From NCBI GenBank assembly GCA_020741755.1, contig DYYI01000066.1, forward strand, positions 1-7,498: a DNA stretch of 7,498 bases. Direction: 5' to 3'. Source of the stretch: Aliicoccus persicus_A. GTDB taxonomy: Bacteria; Bacillota; Bacilli; Staphylococcales; Salinicoccaceae. How positions within the stretch are numbered: position 1 is the stretch's first letter; each line of letters starts with the position of its first letter. The notes beneath the pieces are model-generated. The model did no database searches. It saw nothing but the letters and a program-made list of their open reading frames with translations, and was not told the origin of the DNA. A program made the position numbers and the translations under genes. This document shows positions 1-5,293 of the stretch, piece after piece.

Positions 1-494
1 GTGGATTGCCTGAGGATATGCAGTTCGAACTGATCGAACCGCTGAACACATTGTTTAAAGATGAAGTTCGTGCACTCGGAATTGAGCTTGGCATTCCAGA
101 ACACCTAGTATGGAGACAACCATTCCCAGGACCAGGACTCGGCATACGTGTGCTTGGCGAGATTACTGAAGATAAGCTATCAATCGTACGTGAGAGCGAT
201 GCAATCTTAAGAGAAGAGATTGCGAATGCAGGACTCGAGCGAGAAATTTGGCAGTACTTCACTGTGTTACCAGACATCCGTTCCGTCGGCGTAATGGGAG
301 ACTATCGTACGTATGACCATACAGTTGGTATCCGTGCAGTCACATCGATCGACGGCATGACAAGTGATTTCGCGCGAATTGACTGGGAAATTCTAGAGAA
401 AATTTCAAAACGCATCATCAATGAAGTCGAAGGCGTCAACCGCATCGTCTATGACGTGACGAGTAAGCCACCAGCAACGATTGAGTGGGAATAA
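1..494 (+). CDS. guaA: GMP synthase (glutamine-hydrolysing), C-terminal part, cut by the window edge
   Basis: GuaA makes GMP from XMP, ATP and glutamine, the last step of guanine nucleotide synthesis in the cytosol. Only about the last 163 residues are present (the family has roughly 510). The reading frame is open at the left edge and its first whole codon is at 3. The fragment opens with GLPEDM, the end of the ATP-pyrophosphatase domain, and continues with the RQPFPGPGLGIR segment and the C-terminal dimerisation domain. It ends in SKPPATIEWE, the conserved GuaA terminus. The stop is TAA at 492-494. Codon use is richer in G and C than in the AT-rich genes that follow. The identification is secure from these motifs. 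The glutaminase domain and the start lie outside the window. Confidence 0.98.
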   Translation, partial: GLPEDMQFELIEPLNTLFKDEVRALGIELGIPEHLVWRQPFPGPGLGIRVLGEITEDKLSIVRESDAILREEIANAGLEREIWQYFTVLPDIRSVGVMGDYRTYDHTVGIRAVTSIDGMTSDFARIDWEILEKISKRIINEVEGVNRIVYDVTSKPPATIEWE

Positions 495-581
495 TTCACT
501 AAGAGCATTTGAAGTGAAAACGTTGATTTGACTGCATTTCGATGGTACGTAAAATGGATGAAATGATTAAAAATGAATAGG

Positions 582-616
582 TTCTCCGCCAAGATTCCGC
601 CAGAGGAAACGGAGAA
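582..616. other. imperfect hairpin just downstream of guaA
   Basis: TTCTCCG at 582-588 pairs with CGGAGAA at 610-616. An inner TTCC (595-598) pairs with GGAA (605-608). No T run follows, so it is not a terminator itself. It sits between the guaA stop and the intrinsic terminator. It could protect the 3' end of the mRNA or be part of an old recombination junction; the sequence does not decide. Confidence 0.5.
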
Positions 617-620
617 AAAC

Positions 621-660
621 GAGGGATATTGTGTAAAAGCAGTATCTCTTTTTTATTTTT
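621..660 (+). terminator. intrinsic terminator of guaA
   Basis: A 10-bp stem (621-630 with 641-650, including three G-U pairs) closes a 10-nt loop. It is followed by a T-rich run from 649 to 660. It lies about 125 nt after the guaA stop and is the first terminator-like structure downstream of it. Confidence 0.8.
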
Positions 661-868
661 TATTTGTTTTGAAGTCGCTGTATATTAGGGTTTTTGGGTA
701 TTCGTTTTTTAGAGAGTGAGATTAATATTTATAATATTATTAGTACTTCAATACTATCTTTGAAGGTTATTATCCGCCAAAAGTTATTTTTAGTTGTGAA
801 CAAACTTAAGAAGTTTAATAAAAACTACTATTTGAATTAGGACAATTAAGTGAATCATTTAAAGGCTT
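661..868. other. AT-rich gene-free stretch between guaA terminator and the XRE promoter
   Basis: I see no supported gene, RNA or long repeat here. Base composition becomes markedly AT-rich right after the guaA terminator. This fits the boundary of an acquired segment at the guaA 3' end, but no copy of the guaA terminal sequence is visible later in the window. Confidence 0.5.
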
Positions 869-896
869 TTGACACACTAGGAAAAATTGTTAAAAT
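869..896 (+). promoter_or_regulatory. promoter of the XRE regulator / deformylase unit
   Basis: A consensus -35 TTGACA (869-874) is separated by 16 nt from TAAAAT (891-896). The TG at 888-889 gives an extended -10. Transcription would begin near 903, about 30 nt before the regulator start. This is the best sigma-A promoter in the window. Confidence 0.8.
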
Positions 897-900
897 AGTA

Positions 901-920
901 ATGTCCAATTATTTTGACAT
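901..920. promoter_or_regulatory. possible operator (inverted repeat at the transcription start)
   Basis: ATGTC (901-905) and GACAT (916-920) form a 5-bp inverted repeat with a 10-nt centre. It covers the predicted transcription start of the XRE-deformylase unit. Small XRE repressors often bind dyads of this kind in their own promoter. Its role here is inferred from position only. Confidence 0.35.
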
Positions 921-931
921 AGGTGATACCA

Positions 932-1123
932 TTGAAAAATAAAATTAAAGAAATACGAAAAAAACTGGGGATAACACAAGAGCAACTTGCCAAGGAGTGT
1001 AGAGTTGTTAGACAAACAATAAATTGTATAGAAAATGATAAATATGATCCTACACTGGAGTTGGCTTTTAAATTATCAAAAACATTAAAAGTAAAGGTAG
1101 ATGAATTGTTTATTTATGAGTAA
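932..1123 (+). CDS. small XRE-family helix-turn-helix transcriptional regulator
   Basis: A 63-residue, single-domain DNA-binding protein of the Cro/CI (XRE) type, of the short subfamily ending in ELFIYE. The helix-turn-helix spans about residues 13-36: helix GITQEQLAKE, then recognition helix VVRQTINCIEN, then the conserved YDPTLELAFKLS segment. I choose the TTG at 932 as start. It gives the usual MKNKIKEIRKK beginning and has AGGTGA (921-926) 5 nt upstream, whereas the in-frame GTG at 923 lies inside that ribosome binding site. A strong promoter and a dyad lie directly upstream, so autorepression is likely. The deformylase gene follows closely and is probably cotranscribed. Members of this subfamily commonly sit beside a gene whose expression they control. 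The ligand or signal is unknown, as there is no sensor domain. Confidence 0.88.
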   Translation: MKNKIKEIRKKLGITQEQLAKECRVVRQTINCIENDKYDPTLELAFKLSKTLKVKVDELFIYE

Positions 1124-1139
1124 ATTTCATTTGAATTAT

Positions 1140-1691
1140 ATGCTGACCATGAAAGATATTGTGAGGGAGGGTAATGAAATTCTACATCAACCAACACAAG
1201 ATGTGATGATACCTCCTTCAGAAGAAGATAAGGAAATATTAATTTGCATGATGAATTTCTTGAAAAATAGTCAAGACCACGATTTGTCTGAAAAATATAA
1301 ATTGCGAGCAGGAGTTGGCTTATCAGCAAATCAGATTGGTTTGAATAAGCGGATGTTCGTTGCTTTTTTAACAGATGAGAAAGGTATCCAACATGAATAT
1401 ATGCTTATTAATCCTAAAATAATCAGTCATTCAATTTCTATGATTTACCTACCACCGAGTGAAGGTTGCCTTTCAGTTGATAGGGATATAAAAGGATTTG
1501 TCCCTAGATATGAGAGAATTAAAGTGAAAGGATTTAATATAAAGGGAGAAGAGATAGTGTTGAAACTTAAAGGTTATTCCTCTATTGTTATTCAGCATGA
1601 AATAGATCACTTAAACGGAATCATGTTTTATGAGCGTTTTAATAAAGAAAATCCTTTTAAACTACCGGAAAATTGCAAAAGTTTGTACTGA
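1140..1691 (+). CDS. def: peptide deformylase (complete catalytic motifs)
   Basis: Peptide deformylase removes the formyl group from the initiator methionine of new proteins. This 183-residue protein has all three family motifs. Motif 1 is GVGLSANQIG (58-67), where most family members have A and P in place of S and N. Motif 2 is EGCLS (109-113). Motif 3 is QHEIDH (152-157). The metal ligands Cys110, His153 and His157 and the catalytic Glu154 are present, so it should be active. Length and the MLTMKDI beginning match the type 2 Bacillales enzyme, which is why I start at ATG 1140. An ATG at 1116 overlapping the regulator stop is possible, and neither has a good ribosome binding site. The gap to the XRE gene is only 16 nt, so the two likely form one transcript. 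Whether the genome has another def cannot be seen. A deformylase paired with a repressor in AT-rich DNA looks like an accessory, possibly inhibitor-tolerant, copy. Confidence 0.93.
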   Translation: MLTMKDIVREGNEILHQPTQDVMIPPSEEDKEILICMMNFLKNSQDHDLSEKYKLRAGVGLSANQIGLNKRMFVAFLTDEKGIQHEYMLINPKIISHSISMIYLPPSEGCLSVDRDIKGFVPRYERIKVKGFNIKGEEIVLKLKGYSSIVIQHEIDHLNGIMFYERFNKENPFKLPENCKSLY

Positions 1692-2059
1692 ATTTCCAAA
1701 TTGTTGCTACAAGTTCATGTGAAATATAGTAAATACGAAAATAAACGTTTTATTTAAATTTTGTTTGTACTTTGGAAAGGATGTTTTATAAACTATATTA
1801 CTGAAAGATGGAGAATGACAAGAAGTTTATGAATCATAAAACAATATATTATTTTTGTATAATCAATTCTATGAATGTGTAGTGTGTATCGATGCTACAA
1901 AGGGAAACTATATAGAAATCCTTAGTTTTAAACACTTTCACAAGCATTTCGTGTTTGTAGGAGAAGGTGAAAAAACGAGAAATAAAGTACTGAAAAACCA
2001 CATTACCGTTTCAGTGGTAATTGATCTGGGGTGTGGGAACACAATAGAATAAAAAATGT
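1692..2059. other. gene-poor AT-rich stretch downstream of the deformylase
   Basis: No supported gene. An open frame from 1855 to 2052 (65 codons) has only a TTG start with no ribosome binding site and resembles no family I know. It may be a remnant or chance. TATAAT at 1857-1862 resembles a -10 box but has no convincing -35. A short AT-only dyad lies at about 1738-1754. Confidence 0.4.
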
Positions 2060-2092
2060 AAGGCGTTCAAATAAAATGAACGTCTTTTTATT
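2060..2092 (+). terminator. intrinsic terminator
   Basis: A 10-bp stem (2060-2069 with 2077-2086, one G-U pair) closes a 7-nt loop AATAAAA. It runs into a T-rich tail ending about 2092. It would stop rightward transcription from the XRE-deformylase unit before the leftward genes beyond. Confidence 0.8.
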
Positions 2093-2132
2093 ACGCCTAA
2101 AAACGGAGAATAGAAGGTGGAATATGACAAAA

Positions 2133-2178
2133 CCTCCTAAGTTTACAGATTTTTTATTTCATCTGTAAACTTAAGAGG
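2133..2178 (-). terminator. long inverted repeat, terminator of the leftward membrane-protein cluster
   Basis: Arms 2133-2150 and 2161-2178 are 18 bp long and pair with one mismatch around a 10-nt AT loop. Read leftward, the stem is followed by GTTTTG, a short T tract. The right arm includes the last codons and stop of the 2171-2332 gene. The stem is longer than a usual terminator, but position and tail fit termination of the leftward transcript. Confidence 0.65.
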
Positions 2179-2332
2179 TAGCACAACACCCCGATCCCAG
2201 CGTAATTCTTGGGTTAACGACGCCCACGATGGGGCTGACAATCATGTACCCGAGCTCTCTTAAAAAAACAGTAACCGGCAGTATTATGAATACTGAAATT
2301 ATTAAAGATACCAAGTCATCCAAGCCAAACAT
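2171..2332 (-). CDS. short membrane protein, probably the N-terminal stub of a larger one
   Basis: A 53-residue protein starting at ATG 2332. This start has a strong purine-rich ribosome binding site, AAGGGGGAG, about 4 nt upstream; a TTG further upstream lies before that site. One hydrophobic helix (about residues 7-24) is followed by FLRELGYMIVSPIVGVVNPRIT and then by a short unrelated tail ending CCATS. RELGYMI resembles the HExxH segment of membrane metalloproteases with both histidines replaced. I have a weak recollection of longer Bacillales membrane proteins with a LREGGY...NPRITIGSG arrangement, which would make this a truncated N terminus. It is the last gene of a leftward trio, and a large hairpin begins inside its 3' end. 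The function is unknown. The good ribosome binding site suggests the stub may still be translated. Confidence 0.5.
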   Translation of the reverse strand: MFGLDDLVSLIISVFIILPVTVFLRELGYMIVSPIVGVVNPRITLGSGCCATS

Positions 2333-2435
2333 TAGACTCCCCCTTTCCGGCAACTACCAATGGTCCGCTTTCAAATAAATACCCGAACAGGATGCATTAA
2401 ATCTTTAGAGCACTACAAAAGATTCAGAAGCAGAT

Positions 2436-2460
2436 AAAAATCCATTCACCTTTTGGTGAA
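2436..2460 (-). terminator. weak terminator overlapping the 3' end of the second membrane gene
   Basis: Read leftward, TTCACC (2460-2455) pairs with GGTGAA (2450-2445) around an AAAA loop, and a TTTTT run follows at about 2441-2436. The stem is only 6 bp and contains the stop codon of the 2446-2712 gene. It is probably partial, letting some transcription reach the 2171-2332 gene. Confidence 0.45.
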
Positions 2461-2712
2461 AGGACTTGTTTTAATAAATATTTGATTGCGTTCCATCGGT
2501 GTAATGGCACCGGCTATCTGCATCAGCATAAGTACTTTGTTTAGATCTTCAATCGTGACAGGCTCCTGCATCTTTCTTACGTGTTCTTGCCCCTCCGGAG
2601 TAAATAACCATGCTTCGTATTCGCGTTTCCTTGAGCGTCTGCTACGTATGACGTAAATTGTGAGTACAATTATCAGTCCTATGAGTAGCAAAAATAACAT
2701 TAAATCGTTCAC
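2446..2712 (-). CDS. small single-pass membrane protein, unknown function
   Basis: An 88-residue protein with one N-terminal membrane helix (about residues 4-22). A strongly basic stretch RSRRSRKR (24-31) predicts a cytoplasmic C-terminal tail of roughly 60 residues. The tail contains TPEGQEHVRKMQ and a helical EDLNKVLMLMQIAGAITPMERNQI region. Translation starts at GTG 2712, which overlaps the TGA stop of the upstream gene (GTGA). AAGGTGG inside the upstream gene provides a ribosome binding site, so the two are translationally coupled. The upstream gene encodes a protein of the same plan (one helix, basic anchor, cytoplasmic tail), which suggests the two products act together. I do not recognise the family. 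Confidence 0.78.
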   Translation of the reverse strand: MNDLMLFLLLIGLIIVLTIYVIRSRRSRKREYEAWLFTPEGQEHVRKMQEPVTIEDLNKVLMLMQIAGAITPMERNQIFIKTSPFTKR

Positions 2713-3041
2713 ATTCCCACCTTCTTACTATTTTCTAATTTCCAGTTGTGCCGTCGGTTTTCAATTGTTACAACTGCGTCATACATATTTTCAAAATCAG
2801 TATATTGCAGTCCTAATACTATATCGAGTGGTATTCTTATGCCTTGTGCTTTGTAGTGATCAAGAGCAATCCTTAAATTTTCAGTAAGTGTAATATCTTC
2901 ATATATACTAATTTCATCAAGACCTTTTTGTCGTTGTTCATTGAATTTGCGTTGTGACCTTCTATTAGAGCGTTCACGGAGCGTTATAACCAAAAAAACA
3001 AAGGCTATCATAATAAGTACTCCAATTAAAAAAAGTTCCAT
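2709..3041 (-). CDS. small single-pass membrane protein, unknown function
   Basis: A 110-residue protein with one N-terminal membrane helix (about residues 3-21). A very basic segment RERSNRRSQRK (22-32) places the remaining ~78 residues in the cytoplasm. The tail is charged and predicted helical, with TLTENLRIALDHYKAQ and IPLDIVLGLQYTDFENMYDAV. The start ATG at 3041 has a good ribosome binding site, AGGTGA, 4 nt upstream. It is the first gene of the leftward cluster and overlaps the next by 4 nt. There is no signal peptidase site after the helix, so it is an anchor rather than a cleaved signal. No family recognised. Confidence 0.78.
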   Translation of the reverse strand: MELFLIGVLIMIAFVFLVITLRERSNRRSQRKFNEQRQKGLDEISIYEDITLTENLRIALDHYKAQGIRIPLDIVLGLQYTDFENMYDAVVTIENRRHNWKLENSKKVGM

Positions 3042-3255
3042 TTCATCACCTCGTTAAAATAATTAGGCAGCATGCTTAATCTTTCCAATTTTTAGTAACT
3101 CCATTTTATCATTCATTTATAATTGTGACGATGCGATTATAATCATCCTATACTAAGTAACTGCGTCAAGATTGTTATATTATGTAATTAAGTTGGAGCA
3201 ACCACGGATTCTCTGAAACAATTTCAAATAAAGTTAAATCAGGAGTTGGAATGTA

Positions 3256-3492
3256 ATGAAAATAGTACACCAGTATTTCGAAAGAGCGTATGGCGAAGGT
3301 GTCAGAAATTATCATGACTACTCAAGAGAAACTCAAGTTGAGTTTAGGAAGTGGACTGATATGAAGATGTCAGAGGGTTTCATTGCGTTTAATGATTTTG
3401 ATGAGTTGGTGTTTGACGGCCTGGATGAAGACGATAAAAAAAGAGTAAAAGATTTGTTAAAGAAATTTTATAAAAAACAAGAGGGCCTGTAG
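3256..3492 (+). CDS. small charged cytosolic protein, unknown function
   Basis: A 78-residue protein without membrane segments. It is rich in Asp, Glu and Lys, with several aromatic residues (HQYFERAYGEG, NYHDYSRETQ, FRKW). A very acidic centre (FDELVFDGLDEDDKK) is followed by a basic C-terminal helix (RVKDLLKKFYKKQ). ATG 3256 has AGGAG at 3241-3245, about 10 nt upstream, an acceptable but wide spacing. It stands alone between the leftward membrane-gene cluster and a terminator that serves both directions. I find no convincing promoter hexamer pair. Codon pattern and ribosome binding site support a real gene. I do not recognise the family. Confidence 0.72.
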   Translation: MKIVHQYFERAYGEGVRNYHDYSRETQVEFRKWTDMKMSEGFIAFNDFDELVFDGLDEDDKKRVKDLLKKFYKKQEGL

Positions 3493-3558
3493 TGAGATTA
3501 GTTATACATTAGTGTTTTAAGGAAGGAAAGTGGCAAGCTTAAATATATCAGATACTAT

Positions 3559-3603
3559 AAAACCTCCAATCACATATATCTGTGTCTGGAGGTTTTCATA
3601 TTT
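3559..3603. terminator. bidirectional intrinsic terminator
   Basis: AAAACCTCCA (3559-3568) and TGGAGGTTTT (3587-3596) form a perfect 10-bp stem, and CACA/TGTG extends it inside. T-rich sequence follows on the + strand, and TTTTATAG follows when read leftward. It lies between the convergent 3256-3492 gene and the peptidase gene and can end both. Confidence 0.88.
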
Positions 3604-3625
3604 TTTCAACTGAAAGTTATGCTGC

Positions 3626-4690
3626 TCACATAAGCGAAACACCAAACCTCTGAATTACATCTTTGAAAGCCGGTCTTTCATTTCCATCCCGTCCACATAC
3701 AGCTTCTGCAGTTACCAGTGAATTTAATACCGCTTCTTCCGTCGCTTCTCCTACAGCTCTAAAAGCTAAATCCATATCTTCTTCATGAATTTGAGGAACC
3801 GTAATATAATGTTTCGGTTTTTCGTGCGGGATTGTAATGGCTGTTGAAAATCCAATAATTATCTCACCACTTCCATTTGTAATGATTGAACCGGTTCTGG
3901 ACAGCCCTGTCACAGACCTTTTTATTATGCGGTTCAACTGCCTCTCGGACACCGGAAGGTCTGTAGCAACGATAATCATGATGGATCCCTTGTCTTCCTC
4001 TTTATATGTTTCGGGAATCGCTGCCTTCAATTCCCGGCCGACAGCTTTACCCTTGATCTGTAAATCGCCTAAAATTCCGAAGTTTGACAATACCAAAACG
4101 CCGAGGGTGTATCTCCCGTAGTCCAGTTCCATCTTCCGGGAAGCGGAACCTATGTCGCCTTTCAATGAATAACAAAGCATTCCGGTTCCTGCACCAACTG
4201 AGCCTTCTTTAAATTCAGACGAAGTATTTTCGAGTGCCTGACGCACATGTTCCGGCTTCACAGACTTTGCCCTTATATCATTTAATACCATGTCATTGCA
4301 TTCACCGACCACAGTATTTACCGTTCTGGTTGTGCGCCCAATTTCAGGATTTCTTTCCAGCATATAATCGACGACTGTATCGGCTGCTGTTCCGACACTC
4401 AATGTATTCGTTAAAAGAATGGGTGACTCTAAAGTACCCAGCTCACCCAGTTGAATCGTCCCCAGTGTTTTTCCAAAACCGTTAATCACATGACTGGAAG
4501 CAATTAGTTTTTATTTAAATATATTACCCTGATGCGGAAAAATTGCAGTGACGCCGGTCTGCATATTGTTGTCGCTTAGCGTCACATGTCCAACTGTTAC
4601 CCCTTCTACATCCGTAATTGCATTGCGTGGACCCGTTGCGAGCCGGCCAATCTCTACGCCGTAATCTCGAATTCTTTTCTGTTTATACAT
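3626..4690 (-). pseudogene. P1-family peptidase (DmpA/BapA-type aminopeptidase), broken by one in-frame stop
   Basis: These enzymes (clan PB, family S58) are Ntn-type hydrolases that cleave themselves at a Gly-Ser bond and act as L-aminopeptidase/D-esterase or beta-aminopeptidase. The frame reads from ATG 4690 (AAAGGG ribosome binding site 7 nt upstream) for 59 codons to NIFK. It then meets TAA at 4513-4511 and continues in the same frame as KLIASSHVINGFGKTLG to the TGA or TAA-type stop at 3626. No frameshift is needed: the TAA stands where homologues usually carry a sense codon, probably GAA. Family landmarks downstream are intact: GSVGAGTGM, the LSNFG asparagine (codon 203), the KG|SIMIIVATD self-cleavage site with Ser at codon 236, and NGSGEI (Ser274, Glu276). 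Total length, about 355 codons, is normal. The internal GTG at 4489 has no ribosome binding site, so restart is unlikely. The intact active site implies a recent loss, or a sequencing error. Confidence 0.88.
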
Positions 4691-4727
4691 GTAAACGCCC
4701 TTTCGTATTTCTAATCTCTCCATTCTA

Positions 4728-4733
4728 ATTATA
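4728..4733 (-). promoter_or_regulatory. -10 element of the peptidase gene promoter
   Basis: A perfect TATAAT read leftward (4733-4728) would place the transcript start near 4721. That is just upstream of the chosen ATG 4690 and its ribosome binding site, and it excludes the earlier in-frame ATG at 4723. No good -35 is visible about 17 nt upstream. Confidence 0.5.
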
Positions 4734-4830
4734 CAGTTCTTTTATCTATGCGTTGCGTGTCTTAGAGAGTTTAACGAATGGGTTTGTGTAGGATTAGCAG
4801 AAGTATAGCAGTATTTTTAAAACTCCCTAA

Positions 4831-4868
4831 TAAAACCCTCCAATCACATGGAGCAATGATCGGAGGGT
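4831..4868 (-). terminator. intrinsic terminator of SAM-controlled small gene, copy 1
   Basis: Read leftward, ACCCTCC (4868-4862) pairs with GGAGGGT (4841-4835). ATCA/TGAT extends the stem inside after one mismatch, and TTTTATTAG follows. It lies a few bases after the stop of the 4875-5069 gene, which supports that gene being a genuine, independently terminated unit. Confidence 0.82.
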
Positions 4869-4874
4869 CCCAGT

Positions 4875-5069
4875 CTATTTATCGGACCATTTTTCTTTCT
4901 CTAACAAATATTTTCTATACTTATCAACTTCTATTTCTAGAGCGATTTCACGTTCTAAACTTCGGATACTACTTACTTTATACATATTGCTCGCCATGCT
5001 GTTAGGCGTATATGCTCTCCAGTAGTCAAGCTTGTCATATAGTTCGCGGATATACTTATACTCCATCAA
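4875..5069 (-). CDS. SAM-riboswitch-controlled small protein, copy 1 (unknown function)
   Basis: A 64-residue protein if started at TTG 5069, or 63 if started at ATG 5066. The extended GGGAGGAGGG ribosome binding site (5085-5076) lies 7 nt from TTG and 10 nt from ATG. The protein is hydrophilic, highly charged and predicted mostly helical: YKYIRELYDKLDYWRAYTPN, then SIRSLEREIALEIEVDKYRKY and a basic end KEKWSDK. It has no membrane segment, no cysteine and no motif I recognise. The transcript leader is a complete SAM-I riboswitch with its own terminator, so expression should rise when S-adenosylmethionine falls. A tight terminator follows the stop. A shorter paralogue with the same LDYWRAYTPNS core and the same leader is at 7141-7293. 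Regulation links it to methionine/SAM metabolism, but its activity is unknown. Confidence 0.82.
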   Translation of the reverse strand: MMEYKYIRELYDKLDYWRAYTPNSMASNMYKVSSIRSLEREIALEIEVDKYRKYLLEKEKWSDK

Positions 5070-5094
5070 CTCTATCCCTCCTCCCTATTTTTTC

Positions 5095-5128
5095 AAAAAA
5101 AATAGCCCTTCCTGAAATTAAGAAGAGC
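5095..5128 (-). terminator. riboswitch expression-platform terminator, copy 1
   Basis: Read leftward, GCTCTTCTT (5128-5120) pairs with AGGAAGGGC (5113-5105), two G-U pairs, around a 6-nt loop, followed by TATTTTTTTT. TTCTTA in its first arm (5124-5119) can pair instead with TAAGAA (5144-5139) at the 3' side of aptamer stem P1. The terminator and antiterminator are therefore mutually exclusive, as expected for an OFF switch. Confidence 0.9.
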
Positions 5129-5138
5129 CCGATCCGCA

Positions 5139-5247
5139 TTCTTATTTTTCAGTTTACGTAAACTGTTGGATTTGGCACATCGCTCGTCAGAGCTGTTGCC
5201 AGAGTATCATAGGGCCAAGTCCCTCCACTCATTCTTAATAAGAGAAC
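5139..5247 (-). promoter_or_regulatory. SAM-I (S-box) riboswitch aptamer, copy 1
   Basis: Read leftward, the RNA matches the S-box consensus in order. P1 is CTTATT/AATAAG (5242-5237 with 5146-5141). The kink-turn side is AAGAATGAG, followed by GTGGAGGGACTTGGCCCTATGA, then CTCTGGCAAC. P3 is GCTC/GAGC, then GTGCCAAATCC, and P4 is CAGTTTAC/GTAAACTG. Binding of S-adenosylmethionine should stabilise P1 and release the terminator, shutting off the small gene at 4875-5069. The hairpin loop reads ACTTGGCCC where the well-known examples have ACTGGCCC, one extra T. The second copy shares this. Confidence 0.95.
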
Positions 5248-5264
5248 TATTTTATTGTCATTAC

Positions 5265-5293
5265 TTTATACTATAAAAACGGTCAAATTACAA
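5265..5293 (-). promoter_or_regulatory. promoter of riboswitch unit, copy 1
   Basis: Read leftward, TTGTAA (5293-5288) and TATAAA (5270-5265) are 17 nt apart. Transcription would begin near 5258, about 10 nt before the aptamer. The matching position in copy 2 is a perfect TATAAT, which supports the -10 assignment. Confidence 0.7.

Larger units (their letters stand above)
4982..5280 (-). repeat. direct repeat, copy 1 (leader plus 5' part of small gene)
   Basis: This segment is repeated at 7200-7498 in the same orientation, offset by about 2218 nt. Over 5101-5280 I count 10 differences in 180 positions (about 94% identity). Identity drops within the coding part and fades out around 4982. The repeat carries the promoter -10, the riboswitch, the leader terminator and the first half of the small gene. 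Confidence 0.85.

Noticed and set aside
1114..1329. Minus-strand open frame opposite the deformylase
   Set aside because: It is antisense to a gene with complete catalytic motifs.
1855..2052. A 65-codon frame starting with TTG
   Set aside because: No ribosome binding site, no in-frame ATG near the start, a stop shortly upstream and no recognisable motif. I describe the stretch as gene-poor instead.
2660..2887. Plus-strand 75-codon frame
   Set aside because: It is antisense to the two coupled membrane-protein genes.
3837..4485. Plus-strand open frames opposite the peptidase
   Set aside because: They are antisense to the P1-family coding frame, which carries all the conserved motifs.
4489..4723. 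Two separate peptidase genes, or a frameshift between them
   Set aside because: The two parts are in the same frame and joined by a single TAA codon with homologous residues on both sides. One gene with a nonsense codon explains it.
4778..5005. Plus-strand 75-codon frame
   Set aside because: It overlaps the terminator and the antisense of the SAM-controlled gene, and the minus-strand gene has a far better ribosome binding site and a homologous second copy.
5100..5250. T-box or other tRNA-sensing leader
   Set aside because: There is no T-box bulge sequence. The GGAGGGACTTGGCCC, TGGCAAC and GTGCCAAATCC elements are those of a SAM-I aptamer.
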